Source: Takifugu bimaculatus (taxonomy: Eukaryota; Chordata; Actinopteri; Tetraodontiformes; Tetraodontidae). Taken from it: a stretch of DNA of 64,000 nt. The notes below the pieces were generated by a model. The model saw only the letters and a list, made by a program, of their open reading frames with translations, did no database searches and was not told the origin of the DNA. Shown piece by piece: positions 35,841-46,921 of the stretch. Position 1 is the stretch's first letter; every line of letters starts with the position of its first letter. Both the position numbers and the translations under genes were made by a program. Location of the stretch: assembly GCA_004026145.2 (NCBI GenBank), contig CP034977.1:3883984-3947983 (forward strand), written 5' to 3'.

Positions 35841-35870
35841 TATTTATCAGCCGCAATTAGCATGTGAATG
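35841..35870 (-). promoter_or_regulatory. Core promoter of the her8-type gene
   Basis: Minus-strand CATTCACATG (plus 35861-35870) followed 13 bp later by ATAAATA (plus TATTTAT, 35841-35847), 88 bp upstream of the ATG. Same motif pair and spacing as hes6. Confidence 0.65.
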
Positions 35871-35885
35871 CTCCAACTCTTTGGT

Positions 35886-35902
35886 TGTGGGATTTTCCCA
35901 CA
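35886..35902. promoter_or_regulatory. Palindromic RBPJ/Su(H)-like site
   Basis: TGTGGGATTTTCCCACA: 7-bp perfect arms. The minus-strand half is TGTGGGAA, an exact CSL consensus; the plus half is TGTGGGAT, one mismatch. It lies 16 bp upstream of the CATTCACATG block. Confidence 0.55.
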
Positions 35903-36062
35903 CACGGGTTCCGATCAGTCAAGACTGACAGGTCACTGCCTCCATTCAAGAACCCACAGCCCGGGCCCAGAAAGAAATCCGCAGGCGACAGATGTCCAGC
36001 CTGACACCGAGCTGCCCGCTCCACCCACCACTCCACCCGGGTTCCTCTTCTCCCAGGGATGA

Positions 36063-36164
36063 GGCCGTATATGATAACACGTGGTTATCATATATGATAA
36101 CACGTGGTTATCATGATAACACGTGGTTATCATATATGATAACACGTGGTTATCATATACGGCC
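36063..36164. repeat. 102-bp palindromic array with four CACGTG E-boxes
   Basis: Four copies of TGATAACACGTGGTTATCA (36072-36090, 36095-36113, 36114-36132, 36137-36155). Copies 1/2 and 3/4 are separated by TATA and copies 2/3 abut. Outer arms GGCCGTATA (36063-36071) and TATACGGCC (36156-36164) make the whole an inverted repeat centred at 36113/36114. E-boxes at 36078-36083, 36101-36106, 36120-36125 and 36143-36148. Each unit is itself a hairpin (arms TGATAAC/GTTATCA) and carries GATA words. Confidence 0.95.
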
Positions 36165-37060
36165 ACGCTCTTCAGCAATGCTGGGCAATAGAAGGAAAAA
36201 CAAAAATACTCTTTAACTGGAGCAACAAGTTCCTGCTTGGGGTGGCATTTCACTCAACTTAAGTGGCAGATGTTTTGAAAATATTGTCAAATGTGTTAAA
36301 AGGCAAACATCTATCAAATCTATATGACAGAACTTGTCCGATAAGGAGGCCAAGGAGAAGTGGAGAGGATGATGCATCTTGGTGTTTAACCTGAAGCTGT
36401 TTCCCCTCTTTGATTATTCACCCTGCTTTGATCAATGTCTGTTTTCTAATGTCCAACATCTGCTGTTAACTGTTGGTTAGCAGATGTCAGGTTGTACACC
36501 CCCCCCCCCCCACTTTGTGCCAGTTGAAGGCCCCAGTTTTAGAGCCACGCGACTGCCAGGCAGGCGAACGGCGGGTCGTGGGAACTGAAGCCGAACAAAG
36601 ACCCCTATTCTGTCAGATCAGATCAGCATGAAAAACCTAATAACCTCCAGAGAGAGTGGACAGAGCGGCCAAGAGGAGGAGGGGGGGGGGGCTGGTTGGT
36701 AGCTGACCAGTGGATGACCAGCGCCAGGTGGACGGTCACAAAACATGTGTTTAGAAGCAGCCATGCACACGCACACTAGCTGTCTTTTGACCCAATGTTG
36801 CTAAGGCTTTATATTTACATTTCAATTGATTGTAGAAAAGCACTTATTTTGTTTCTCTTTGTTAAAATGGATGTAATTTAATTCCTCTTTCCTCTTGAGT
36901 TGCCCCTCAGACCGTAGGTGTGCCTGATTGAATAAGAATATGGCTGAGTCATTTGAATGGATAATATTAATACTATCGCAAAGACTTGTTTCTTTATATT
37001 CCTCTATTCGATAGTTCTGTCTCAACCCTTTCTCCTAAACTCTATTAAGCTGATGTTTCC
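36165..37060. other. Intergenic, her8-type gene to cab39
   Basis: No gene seen. Poly-C near 36499-36511 and poly-G near 36681-36690; otherwise unremarkable. Confidence 0.55.
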
Positions 37061-37298
37061 CGTAAAACGACATTTTGTCATCGCGATAAACGACTCTGAC
37101 GTCAGGGCGCAACAGCGACGCCACCTGGCCGCCAACCGCCACTGCAGCGCCGACATCATTCCTGTCGTGACTCGGGGCGGCCACAAGGGGGCGCGACCGA
37201 CGCTGGTGCAGTGACAAGCTCCCCGCTGCTGGAGACACCGATCAGCAGTCCGGCTCGGAGAAAGAAGTAGGAACCCGGGGCCTCGCAGCCAACTACTG
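37060..37298 (+). promoter_or_regulatory. cab39: Probable cab39 promoter and non-coding exon 1
   Basis: CpG-rich segment with a full palindromic CRE, TGACGTCA (37097-37104), and a strong splice donor (ACT/GTAAGT) at 37298/37299. The next coding sequence downstream is the cab39 ATG at 39412, so a leader exon ending near 37298 is the simplest reading. The transcription start is not resolved. Confidence 0.45.
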
Positions 37299-39411
37299 TA
37301 AGTTCCGAACAAGGGGAGGCACCGGCCAAGGATAAGGAACCTGTTTTGTTTCAAGGAGGACCCGATTCGCCTTGACAAATCGGGGGGAAACTGGTGAAAA
37401 CGCACTTTACAAGGTATTCTCCTGAGTATAAAGACTTGCACGCATTGGGGGGGGGGGTAAAGCTAATTTACTTCTGCACAGCGCGAAGGTTAGACTCGGT
37501 AACGCTCTGAACGGTTTCCCGAACTTTGTTCCTGCTTGCTGGTGTGAAGGAGCAGCTTGTGTGAAGCCAGCCTGCTCCCCGGGCTGGAGCTCGACCGCCG
37601 CCAGGCCCAGCTAACGCTCTGCTAACCTAGCTAGCTAGCTAGCTGCCATTCGTAACATTACGTGGCTTTTCGCCGTCATTGTGGCTTACTTGTGCCCTCT
37701 ATTGCTCGTATAAATGAAGCTTAAGCAGCTAGATACGTAGCGCGGGTGAGACCAAACGAGGAATCCGAGGTGTCGACAGGTTAAAGTGCACACATGCACT
37801 TTTAGAAACACGGTAGCAGCGGTGGGAAGCGTCGTTCGGGGGACTGTGATTGAAGGCCACGTTAGTTCGCCCCCAACTACCGAGCTCGCACCTGAGGAAA
37901 AGCCCCAATCTGTCGCTGCCGCTCGACATTTGCGCCGCCGTGCGTGTGCTGCGCGCACTTGACGGGCAGGTGAGCCTTTTGCCAGCGTTGTACGAAGATG
38001 CGAGGCGCCCCCCATCACAAAGCAGGCGTGCTAGCAGAGGGGCGGTGCTCATGTCAGCCTCATGCTCGGCCCCGGGGCCACGGCTCCGCAGCGGCTCCGC
38101 TCGCGTTACTCTGCATAGAACCTGCGAGTGATGGGAATTAAAGCGGCTGAGTAGCTTGTAGACACGGTCAAACAGGACACGGGTGCATAAACACGCTGTA
38201 AGAAGTGGGTTGGTGTCTGCAGGGAGGGGTCATCCACCCTCCTCCGGCGCCTCTCCTGGTTTTTGAGTCATTATTTAATAGAAAGGCACCGTCTGAGTTC
38301 TCTGCTCGTGCCATATGTGTTTGCTCCCCACTTGCGTCACTGATTATGACGGGTTGTGCTGCCTGCTGGCTACATTAACCAGCATTAGCCCAGCTGAAAG
38401 GAGGATTTGGCCACCTGGCGGAGTTTCCTTGTGCGTGGGAGCACAGCAAAGGTGGCTTGTTGCTCGATGACCCCTGGGGCAGCTTTTATTCCTCCTCTCC
38501 GTCACACATGACCCGGCCCCTGTGAGTGGCATCTGGCGCCTCCCACTGGGGGCCAGGTTCATATTCCTGGCCCCGACGCTGCGCTTCTAAATGTGGACCT
38601 GCAGCCGAGGCATTTGGGGAAGTGTGACCGCTCCGGGGGTTTGCCTTCAAAGTTGAGAGGATCCCGACAGGACGACAGGTTGGTTGTCAGCCTCTTGGAC
38701 CCGTGACGCTCCGTATCAGGCGTGTGCGCTTCAGAGCAGCCGCGGGGTCATTTTGCTTTGAATGTGACACACTTTAAGGGTTAAGCAATAGTTCCACACT
38801 GTAGTGACGTCATTACACTTGAGCAGCTCGTAGCTGTCGGGGAAACTTTGCCCTGTGGCGTGCAGGAGGTGCTTGGGTGGGCCGGGGACGTGCAGATAAG
38901 GGTCCTCGTTAGGTGAGGCGGAGAGGGGCGGCGGGGAGATACGGTCGCCACATCTGTTCCGTGTGTAGCGCCTGGTCGCGCAAACTTGCTGCTCTTTAAA
39001 GCGAGTTCGTGAGCTGAGTGTGACCGATCAAACGGTTCCAGGAGGTCGCCCAGAGAATCCGGATTAAACGCCGCGTGTCTAATCATTTACAGAAGGTGAT
39101 TCATAAAATTGCGCAACCTCCTGACGAGGCGTTCAAGATCGGAGATGTATGTGACCTCAACGGTGTCTTGATTCGACGCCGGACGCCGGCGCCACGCGGC
39201 TCATATTTCTACCTGTTGCATCCCAAAACCTCGCCGGTAATTTGACTTGATGAAACGAGAGTAGCGTCGCGTCGTGGCGCCGCTTCTTGTCCAGACTCGC
39301 GCGTTATCACTCGTGTTTGCACGACTGCGGCTCCTGAATCATTACGTCTCTGTCCATCCCACCCTCAAGGTGGACAGTCCGCTCCCTGGTTGCTCGTGGT
39401 AACGCTCCGCC
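37299..39411 (+). other. Probable cab39 intron 1 and leader end
   Basis: About 2.1 kb, CpG-rich at its start, with a GCTA tandem run near 37628-37644. No coding ORF with homology recognised. A CAG or AAG acceptor before the ATG (for example near 39370) is expected but not certain. Confidence 0.45.
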
Positions 39412-41574
39412 ATGCCGTTCCCCTTTGGCAAGTCCCACAAGTCGCCAGCGGACATCGTCAAGAACCTGAAGGACAGCATGACGGTGCTGGAGAAGCACGA
39501 CATTTCGGACAAAAAAGCCGAGAAGGTAGGTTGAGCGGGCCGACCTTCGTCGCCCGGGGGACGCGAGCGGAGAGGCCTCAAGTGGCGTGTGTGTGACTCA
39601 GGCCACGGAGGAGGTGTCGAAAAGCTTGGTGGCCATGAAGGAGATCCTGTACGGGACCAACGAGAAGGAGCCCCAGACGGAAGCTGTGGCCCAGCTGGCT
39701 CAGGAGCTCTACAACAGCGGCCTGCTCAGCACGCTGGTCGCTGACCTGCAGCTCATCGACTTCGAGGTGAGACCCCGATGGACCTTTGGGATGTCCCGGA
39801 GAACGTGTGTGTGTGTGTGTGTGTGTGATCGGTGCATTATCTGTCACCCCAAGGGAAAGAAAGACGTGGCTCAGATCTTCAACAACATCCTCAGGCGCCA
39901 GATCGGCACCAGGACGCCCACGGTGGAGTACCTGTGCACCCAGCAGAACATCCTCTTCATGCTCCTCAAAGGGTAAACGCTCGTTCTCGCTAACGTACCG
40001 CAGAGAGGACCGACTTGGTTTACAACTGTAGAAGCAGGAGGAGGTCCGAGAACAGGCCCGGTCATTGAAACTGGGGGTTTCTACTCGATTGTTGGCGTTA
40101 GTCTTTGAATCCGGTTCTGACTCCTGGTGCAGGAAGGTGGTGCTACCACAGCCGTGCGCAGGCCAACCACAGTTATGACAGGCGTTATCCCGACTTCCTG
40201 TGTTTCTCTCTCTCCGGAGGTGAGCAGCAGCACGTGATTGTGTCGCGCCCGTGCACGGCGGTGTGCACGGCGCTGTGCTCCCTGCAGGTACGAGTCTGCG
40301 GAGATCGCCCTGAACTGCGGCATCATGCTGAGGGAGTGCATCCGGCACGAACCCCTGGCTAAAATCACGCTGTACTCCGAGCAGTTCTACGACTTCTTCA
40401 GATACGTGGAGATGTCGACGTTCGACATCGCCTCGGATGCATTCGCCACTTTTAAGGTGAGCGGAGTCACGTGACCGCGTGAGTGGCTGGGGTGGCGATT
40501 CGGTCACGTGCGGATCAAATGGAGACATCAAAGCAGCAGCAGCTTAATCAGATCTTTGATGTTCTTCTTCATCTGTGTGGTCTGTTTTCAGGACCTTCTC
40601 ACGAGACACAAACTACTGAGTGCCGAGTTTCTGGAGCAATTTTATGACAAGGTGAGTCCAGCAGGGGGCGCTAGAGACTGGTTTTATGCCTGAGGCCCGA
40701 TGGACCTATTCTGTGCCGCGGAGGCATAAAACGAGGTGTGGGTTGGATGCACATGTTGGCAGTTTGTTCTTGCATCTGAAGCGTTAAACGAGGCAGCGAT
40801 TGTGCGACTCCTCGCCCTCCACGATGGCGGTTTCAGTGCGTCCTGGGCGGCTGTTTGCCGGCTGCCGACGCGCTGTCGGTCTCAGAGAGAACGTCTCATT
40901 TTCCCGTCACCGTGTTTTGACACCAGACGGCCGCCGTGAGGGAAACCATCGCTTGACTCATCCCTTTCTTCTCTCTCCAGTTCTTCAGCGAGTACGAGAA
41001 GCTGCTGCACTCTGAAAACTACGTAACTAAACGACAGTCCCTCAAGGTAAGGGAGCTTTTTAACGACGGGATCTGTGACGGTGTCAACGATGGCGTCGCC
41101 TCGTTGCCCCGTCCTTGTTCGGATTAGCCGTCATTTCAACATCTACAACCGCGTTTGTCCCTCAGCTACTCGGGGAGCTGCTGCTCGACAGGCACAACTT
41201 CACCATCATGACGAAATACATCAGCAAACCGGAGAATCTTAAATTAATGATGAACCTGCTCCGGGACAAGAGCCGCAACATCCAGTTCGAGGCCTTCCAC
41301 GTGTTTAAGGTAGATGCCGAAGGTGACTGGTAGCCCTGGCCACCGTGAGTCCTGCTCGCTTCAGTGCTGTGGTTCTGCTCCTCAGGTGTTTGTGGCCAAC
41401 CCCAACAAGACTCAGCCCATCCTGGACATCCTCCTGAAGAACCAGGCCAAGCTCATCGAGTTCCTCAGCAAGTTCCAGAACGACAGGACAGAGGACGAAC
41501 AGTTCAACGATGAAAAGACTTACCTGGTCAAACAGATCCGGGACCTCAAGCGGCCCGCCCCCCAGGAGGCCTGA
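39412..41574 (+). CDS. cab39: Calcium-binding protein 39 (MO25-alpha)
   Basis: Armadillo-like helical scaffold that, with the pseudokinase STRAD, activates the kinase LKB1 (STK11) in the cytoplasm. Eight coding exons: 39412-39525, 39602-39766, 39854-39972, 40288-40456, 40592-40651, 40981-41046, 41166-41309 and 41386-41574; exactly 341 residues, the same as human CAB39. Start MPFPFGKSHKSPADIVKNL and end LKRPAPQEA match the family almost residue for residue, including DFFRYVEMSTFDIASDAF and the concave-face segment ENYVTKRQSLKLLGELL. CAB39 rather than CAB39L by overall identity. Extremely conserved, with no visible lesion. It is divergent from the her8-type gene and followed by itm2c, the same partnership region as human 2q37. 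Confidence 0.97.
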
Positions 41575-43110
41575 GGGGCGCGTGGCGAGCGTTCGGGGGG
41601 GGGGGCGGAGCCATCGGGGCCGTGCGCCAGACAGCGGTCCGCCTGACGGACCCATCAGCAGCTGCTTTTTCTGGTTTCTGTCAAAAAAAATAACATGGAA
41701 AAAAAAAAACCCAAACCCCTCAGGGAATTGGGCCACTCCTCTGCTTCTTAGTAAACATTTAAATATGATCCTTTTTTTTAAAAACAACAACAACAACAAC
41801 AACTCCTCCAACAGAAACAACAGAAAACAATAGATGCTGCTGCTTCCCTGCACATTGAGACGTCGCTGTTGTGGTCGCACAGCTAGCGGCAGAAAACATC
41901 CCTTCAGAGTCCCTCCGGCTGAATCCTGAATCCTCGGCGCTCCGACCGAGCCGAGCGCCGGAGCGTTTGGGCGCCTGCCACCTCGGACACGACAGATCCA
42001 CGCCCTGACCTGGCCCAGGCCCGGCCCGGCCCGGCTCCAGCACCACAGACTCTGGGAAAATCTGAGGCCGCCTTGATGCCTTCATCCAGCATAAACCTCC
42101 ACGCCGGCGAGCTGCGCGCGCCCTCGCCCTGCGGCACTTGAACGCCCCGCCGGAGGACGGCGGGGGAGGGGTGAGCGATGGATTTGGTGAATCCCAAATA
42201 TGGGGTGTCTATTGTTCTCTGAGACAGGGTGAACGTGTACATATGCCTTTTCTGTTGCTTTGTAGAGTTTGGTTTCACCTCGTCATAAATATATTGTATG
42301 TAGGTTAACGCCAGGTTTTCAGGTAATTGTACTCATTTCGTTCTAAACCATAAAAGAGACAAATGGCGTCGTTTCTGCATCCCAGTTCTCCTGCTGAAGT
42401 GGTTGCTGGGGGGTTTTCCTTGTACATAACGTAAAGGGGCCAGCTGAACGTTAGCTAACCTATAGGATATTAACAATTTGTACAGCGGAGGAATGTCATG
42501 GTTTACGCTCCGGGTCTGTTAAGCCTCCATCCACTGTATTTCTCTGGCTGCTGGAAACTGGCAGGGGTGAGGAGGTCAGGGGAGGAAGGGAGGGACCGGT
42601 TCAGGAATCATCCACGCTACGTCGCCCGCGCGCACTTCTCAATTCACCAAACCGGAGCGGAGGGTTTCCCCGCCTCTTGTTTTCTTTCACTTTAATCGCC
42701 ATCAGTATCATTTCTGGCTTTTGTGAGGGTTGATAATTCCAGTACAATTAAAGCATTGTGGGTGTGAGTGTTAACGGTGCTGAGCAAATCCTCCCCCGCC
42801 ACAAACTCCTTCATTCTGAGCGACAGATGTCAGCTGATGAGCCGTAGAGACACATTCAGACACTCTTTAGGTCATTAAGCGTGCATGTTCCTGCACTGGC
42901 TGTGCATGATGCTGTACTACAGTTGTACTGGAATTGTTTCTTCAGACGAAAAACTCTTAGCTGTGAAGCTTTAATGCCAAATTCGACTCCTCTGAGCGTT
43001 GAGCGTGTGTGTGGGTGCTTTCAGATGTGTCAAAGGCCTGGGCCCTGCAATGGAAATAAAGATAAGAGAAAAAACCTTTGCAATAAAATAAAGCTGTGGT
43101 CGTTTTTAAC
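41575..43110 (+). other. cab39 3' UTR with poly(A) signals
   Basis: About 1.5 kb after the TGA. A and CAA runs occur near 41700-41825; candidate AATAAA signals at 43055-43060 and 43082-43087. Confidence 0.55.
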
Positions 43111-43457
43111 AACTCGCCTGTGTGACTGATGTTTGTGCGCCGCGGATCGGTTGGAATGAGTTAAAAGTCACATTTAAATGGCCCCGACTGAGCAAACATG
43201 TTAACAACAAGGAAGCGGGAAATGGCCGTCATTTTAGAACAATATGACAGGTGAAATTAGGAACTCCAGCTGTTCAAAGCGGGTCATATGACATAAATGA
43301 GCGGACTGCTCCTTTAAGACCTGGTCGGTTTAAAAAAAACACTTCCGGCAAACGGAGACAAAAACAAGCGGCTCAGCTGTCGACGAGCGGAGGCTGTGAA
43401 GATAAAGGAGGTTATCTGCTGCACACGGACGGACAGACCGACGCACGGACGGACACC
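43111..43457 (+). promoter_or_regulatory. itm2c: itm2c promoter/5' UTR region
   Basis: About 350 bp between the cab39 poly(A) signals and the itm2c ATG. No TATA seen; the transcription start is not resolved. Confidence 0.4.
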
Positions 43458-45409
43458 ATGGTGAAGATCACCTTCCAGTCGGTCTCGGGACAGAAGGTCG
43501 AGAAGGACAACGACAAGAGCGAGGTCCTGATCCCGCACGCCGCGGTGAGTGATCCCCGGCCCGCTCCGGTGCGCTCCTGCCCGGCCGGCCTGCGCTCGGC
43601 CCGCGGGCCCGCCTGCCGGTGATCCGCGGGGGGGGGGGGTCCAGGCGGGATCCATCGCCATTAGGACGCAAACAAAACACGCAGAACGTTGCGGCCCCGC
43701 GTGCTCGGTGCACTGAACGCGTGCCCGCGCGAGGCTGCGGTCCCCTCGGGTGTTGCAGATGGTCCGGAAACCGAGGGTTATTGCGCCCCAGATTCAGAAT
43801 TAACAGTTAAATAAGCATAGAAAGCGACACGAATGAAGATTCCAGGGAAAACTGCGGGTCTCCGCTGTCTAACAAAATGGCAGATGTGCGCGTGCAGCGC
43901 ACGAACCTCGCAGCGTCCCTGTCGGAACCTCTAGAGGACATTTGGCGTGAGAAGTCTAGCGGCGAGGACATGTTGTGAAAGAGCCTCTGTGCCTCCGCGG
44001 GGCCGCAGAACACAAAGAAGTGCGCGTTCACACATGCACAGTTGTCGCCTTGTCCTCGTCTACCCTGTCTCCAAATGCCCCCCCCCCCCCCCAGTGGCGT
44101 AGAGTGGCGAGCTTCCATGAAGTCTTCCCACAACTCTGACTTCCCAGTCAGCTGTAGTAGCGCTCTGCCAGGAGCGGCCCACGCGCGGATGGAGCGCGAG
44201 ACCGGGGGAGTCTGGCGCGTTACTCAGCTCATCTCTGGCTGCTCCCTGCAGACGTGGGTTCATTCAGGCCGCAGCAGAACCGGAACCGTCTGTCTGTCTC
44301 GGCCAGCGATCGCGTATCAATGTTTGTTTTTCTTTTTCCCAGGATGAGGAGGAGCTGGTCCTGCCCCTGCGGCCCAGGAAGTCTCCTCTCAACGGCCTGT
44401 GCTGCCTGACCTTTGGCCTGGTTGTGTTCATGGCCAGTCTGGTCCTGGCCTCCATCTACGTGTACCGCTACTACTTCATACATCACGTAAGAACCATTCC
44501 AGGTTCAGTAGCGCTGCGTCAGGCTTTTGTCCCCTGGTTGAACGTGTGTGTGTGCGTGTGTGTGTGTGTGTGCGTGTGCGTGTGTGTGCGTGTGTGTAGA
44601 ACCCCAGGGAGAACCTGTTCCACTGCAGTGTCCTCTACGAAGACTCTGCGTACGCGCCGCTGCGTGGGCCCGAACAGCTGGAGGAGAACATTGGCATCTA
44701 CCTGGAGGACAACTACGAGAAGATCAGCGTGCCGGTGCCTCACTTCGGAGGCAGCGACCCGGCCGATATAATTCACGACTTCCACAGAGTGAGGAGACGC
44801 ACAGGCGACCGCTGCGCCTCTGGAACGACCTTCTGACGTTAATGACCTTTGTCTTCAGGGACTGACCGCCTACCACGACATCGCTCTGGACAAATGCTAC
44901 GTTACTGAGCTGAACACCACCGTGGTGATGCCTCCACGCAACCTCTGGGAGCTTCTCGTCAACGTGAAGGTGACGTCGCGGAAACAGAAAATGCTAAATG
45001 CTAAATGAATGCTAATGCTAATGTTGCCTGGCGCGATGTCCTCCCTCGTGAGCCTGTTGTTTTGGAACCTTGCAGAAGGGAACGTACTTGCCTCAGACCT
45101 ACATCATCCACGAGGAGATGGTGGTGACTGGGAAAGTGCACAACATGCGTCAGCTGGGACCGTTCATCTACCGCCTGTGCCACGGGAAGGACACCTACCG
45201 CCTGAGCCGCCGCCTTTCCCACAGACGTGAGTGTGTTGTTACGTCGGGGCTTTGATCCTTTGATGGCTTCGGCTTCCGCTCAACAACTTCCTGTGTCTCG
45301 CCCCGTGTCCCTCCCAGGCGTCAGCAAGCGCCAGACCAAGGACTGCCACACCATCCGCCACTTCGAGAACACGTTCGTGGTGGAGACTTTGATCTGCGAC
45401 GAGGCGTAG
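43458..45409 (+). CDS. itm2c: Integral membrane protein 2C (BRI3, BRICHOS family)
   Basis: Type II single-pass membrane protein of the Golgi/plasma membrane; the family modulates APP processing and releases a short C-terminal peptide by furin cleavage. Six exons: 43458-43544, 44343-44486, 44600-44788, 44859-44969, 45076-45226 and 45318-45409; 257 residues (human about 267). N-terminus MVKITFQSVSG, transmembrane helix (GLVVFMASLVLASIYVYRYY) ~49-70, BRICHOS domain ~120-220 (AYHDIALDKCYV, with Cys pair), dibasic site RRVSKR at ~227-232 and a 25-residue tail QTKDCHTIRHF... with two Cys that would form the disulphide loop. MVKITF and the tail sequence indicate ITM2C over ITM2A/B. The acceptor of exon 3 is embedded in a (TG)n tract. 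Adjacent to cab39 as on human 2q37. Confidence 0.95.
44543..44598. repeat. (TG/CG)n tract forming the 3' end of itm2c intron 2
   Basis: TG with occasional CG runs directly into the TAG acceptor at 44597-44599, leaving no ordinary pyrimidine tract. The nearest C/T-rich stretch is about 60 nt upstream. Confidence 0.85.
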
Positions 45410-46300
45410 CCGCCCGCCCGCCCGCCCGCGTCCACGCCGCCACCCGGGACACTGTAGCTCCCCCTTGTGGTTCTGATCATGTCTGAGTTGCACTTTAATC
45501 GTAGTTTTTCATTTTTATTGTCCGGAGTGATGCAGCACTAAGCTGCTTCCCTCACAGGATTTCCTTGTAGCAGCATCTTTTAGCTGATATGACTTCTACT
45601 TTCCAGAGCCGCCCTCCTCCCCCCTCTTCCTCCTCCTCCCCCTCTTCTTCCTCCTCCTCTCCCTGTTCCTCCTCCCTGTTCCTCTTCCTCCCCCTCCTCC
45701 TCCACCCCTCTTCCTCCCCCCCTGTTCTTCCTCCTCCCCCCCTGTTCCTCCTCCTCCTCCTCCTCTGGGTTTTCTACAGTGGTTACTGTCACTGGAGGAG
45801 AAGATTGCCTCCATGTGTTGTCTAGGTGACTGTTCCCTTCCTCCCCTGAGGGTGAACCGTCTCTTATTCTGGTTACCTCACATCCCCACCAGCTTACAGG
45901 CTTCCTTCCCTTCTCCATATTCATCTCATGAATTGGAAACGTCTGCTGGCTGGTTGTTTGATCCCGGCGTGTTTCTCCTTTTCCTCAACCTCCCGTGGAA
46001 TTTTTCTTTTTTAGTGTTTTACTTCTTGCACATTCTTCAACAATGCCTTTGTGGGTCCTTCTGAAAGAACGTCTTTGCTTCCCCTCCTGCACGTGTTATC
46101 TATAAAGGAACAGCATCACTCTTAGAATGTTTTGTAAAACGATGTTTAAAGCCTTAGTCCAAAATCTGAGCCTGGGCTAAAGTTAACCGAAAGTCAGCAT
46201 AATAGACCCGCTGTCTGTTCCACAAGGTTTGATCTGTATATTTTGTCTGCCATTGAAATGTTTCTGTGAATAAAGTCGTGGACATGATGAAGAATCGGCT
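45410..46300 (+). other. itm2c 3' UTR
   Basis: Begins after the TAG at 45407-45409, with a CCCG tandem at once and a 175-nt pyrimidine-only-like CCT/CTT tract at 45600-45775. AATAAA at 46269-46274 is the likely polyadenylation signal. Open frames through the CCT tract on either strand are artefacts. Confidence 0.65.
45600..45775. repeat. Polypyrimidine (CCT)n tract
   Basis: Nearly uninterrupted C/T on the plus strand inside the itm2c 3' UTR. Confidence 0.85.
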
Positions 46301-46921
46301 CCTTCCCGGCGTTTCTGTTTTCAGGCCTCGTGCAACAAACTCTTCATGCAGGTGTGAGAACTTGAGCAGCATCTTCACAGCTTGTCCTCACACTCGAGCG
46401 AGTCCTCCGTGACACGAGCTCGTTCTGCTGCTGACCGATAATGGTGGGGATTTATGGGTAATAATGATGATTTACGGGTAATTAAACAGATAACAAGCTT
46501 CCGGTGTTCCACGACTCTGCTCAAACGTGGAGAACATTAACATTAATATCTGCCTTCGCACGTCTTTTAGGGTCACCCGGGTCACTTCCCCGAGTTCATC
46601 CCCTCCCCCGGGAAGACAAATATCAAACTGGACTGAATTAAAGGTCAAAGGTCAACGGGATGTCAAAACTTGTGACGTACTGTCCCGAGGCCGCCCTAAG
46701 GGGGTCGGAGAGGCTTCTGCCAATCGCAGCACATCGTGATCCTGATGGAACGGAACGTGTGATCCGATCACCCCAAACACGGATCTCGTTACACACAAAA
46801 GCCGACGCTCAAACCTGCTGATCACCATAAAGCAGAGGTCACATGACAGATCGGCCCTCTCCACAGGCTATATAAGCCACTTCTGTGAGCCACTTTTATC
46901 GCCCTCATAAGAGGATTTGAA
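46300..46921 (+). promoter_or_regulatory. prss16: prss16 promoter
   Basis: TATATAA at 46869-46875 lies 47 bp upstream of the ATG at 46922, implying a leader of only about 20 nt. Nothing else recognised in the 600 bp behind it. Confidence 0.5.

Noticed and set aside
39578..40531. 317-codon minus-strand ORF
   Set aside because: Antisense to four conserved cab39 exons and their introns; open because of GC-rich codon bias on the sense strand.
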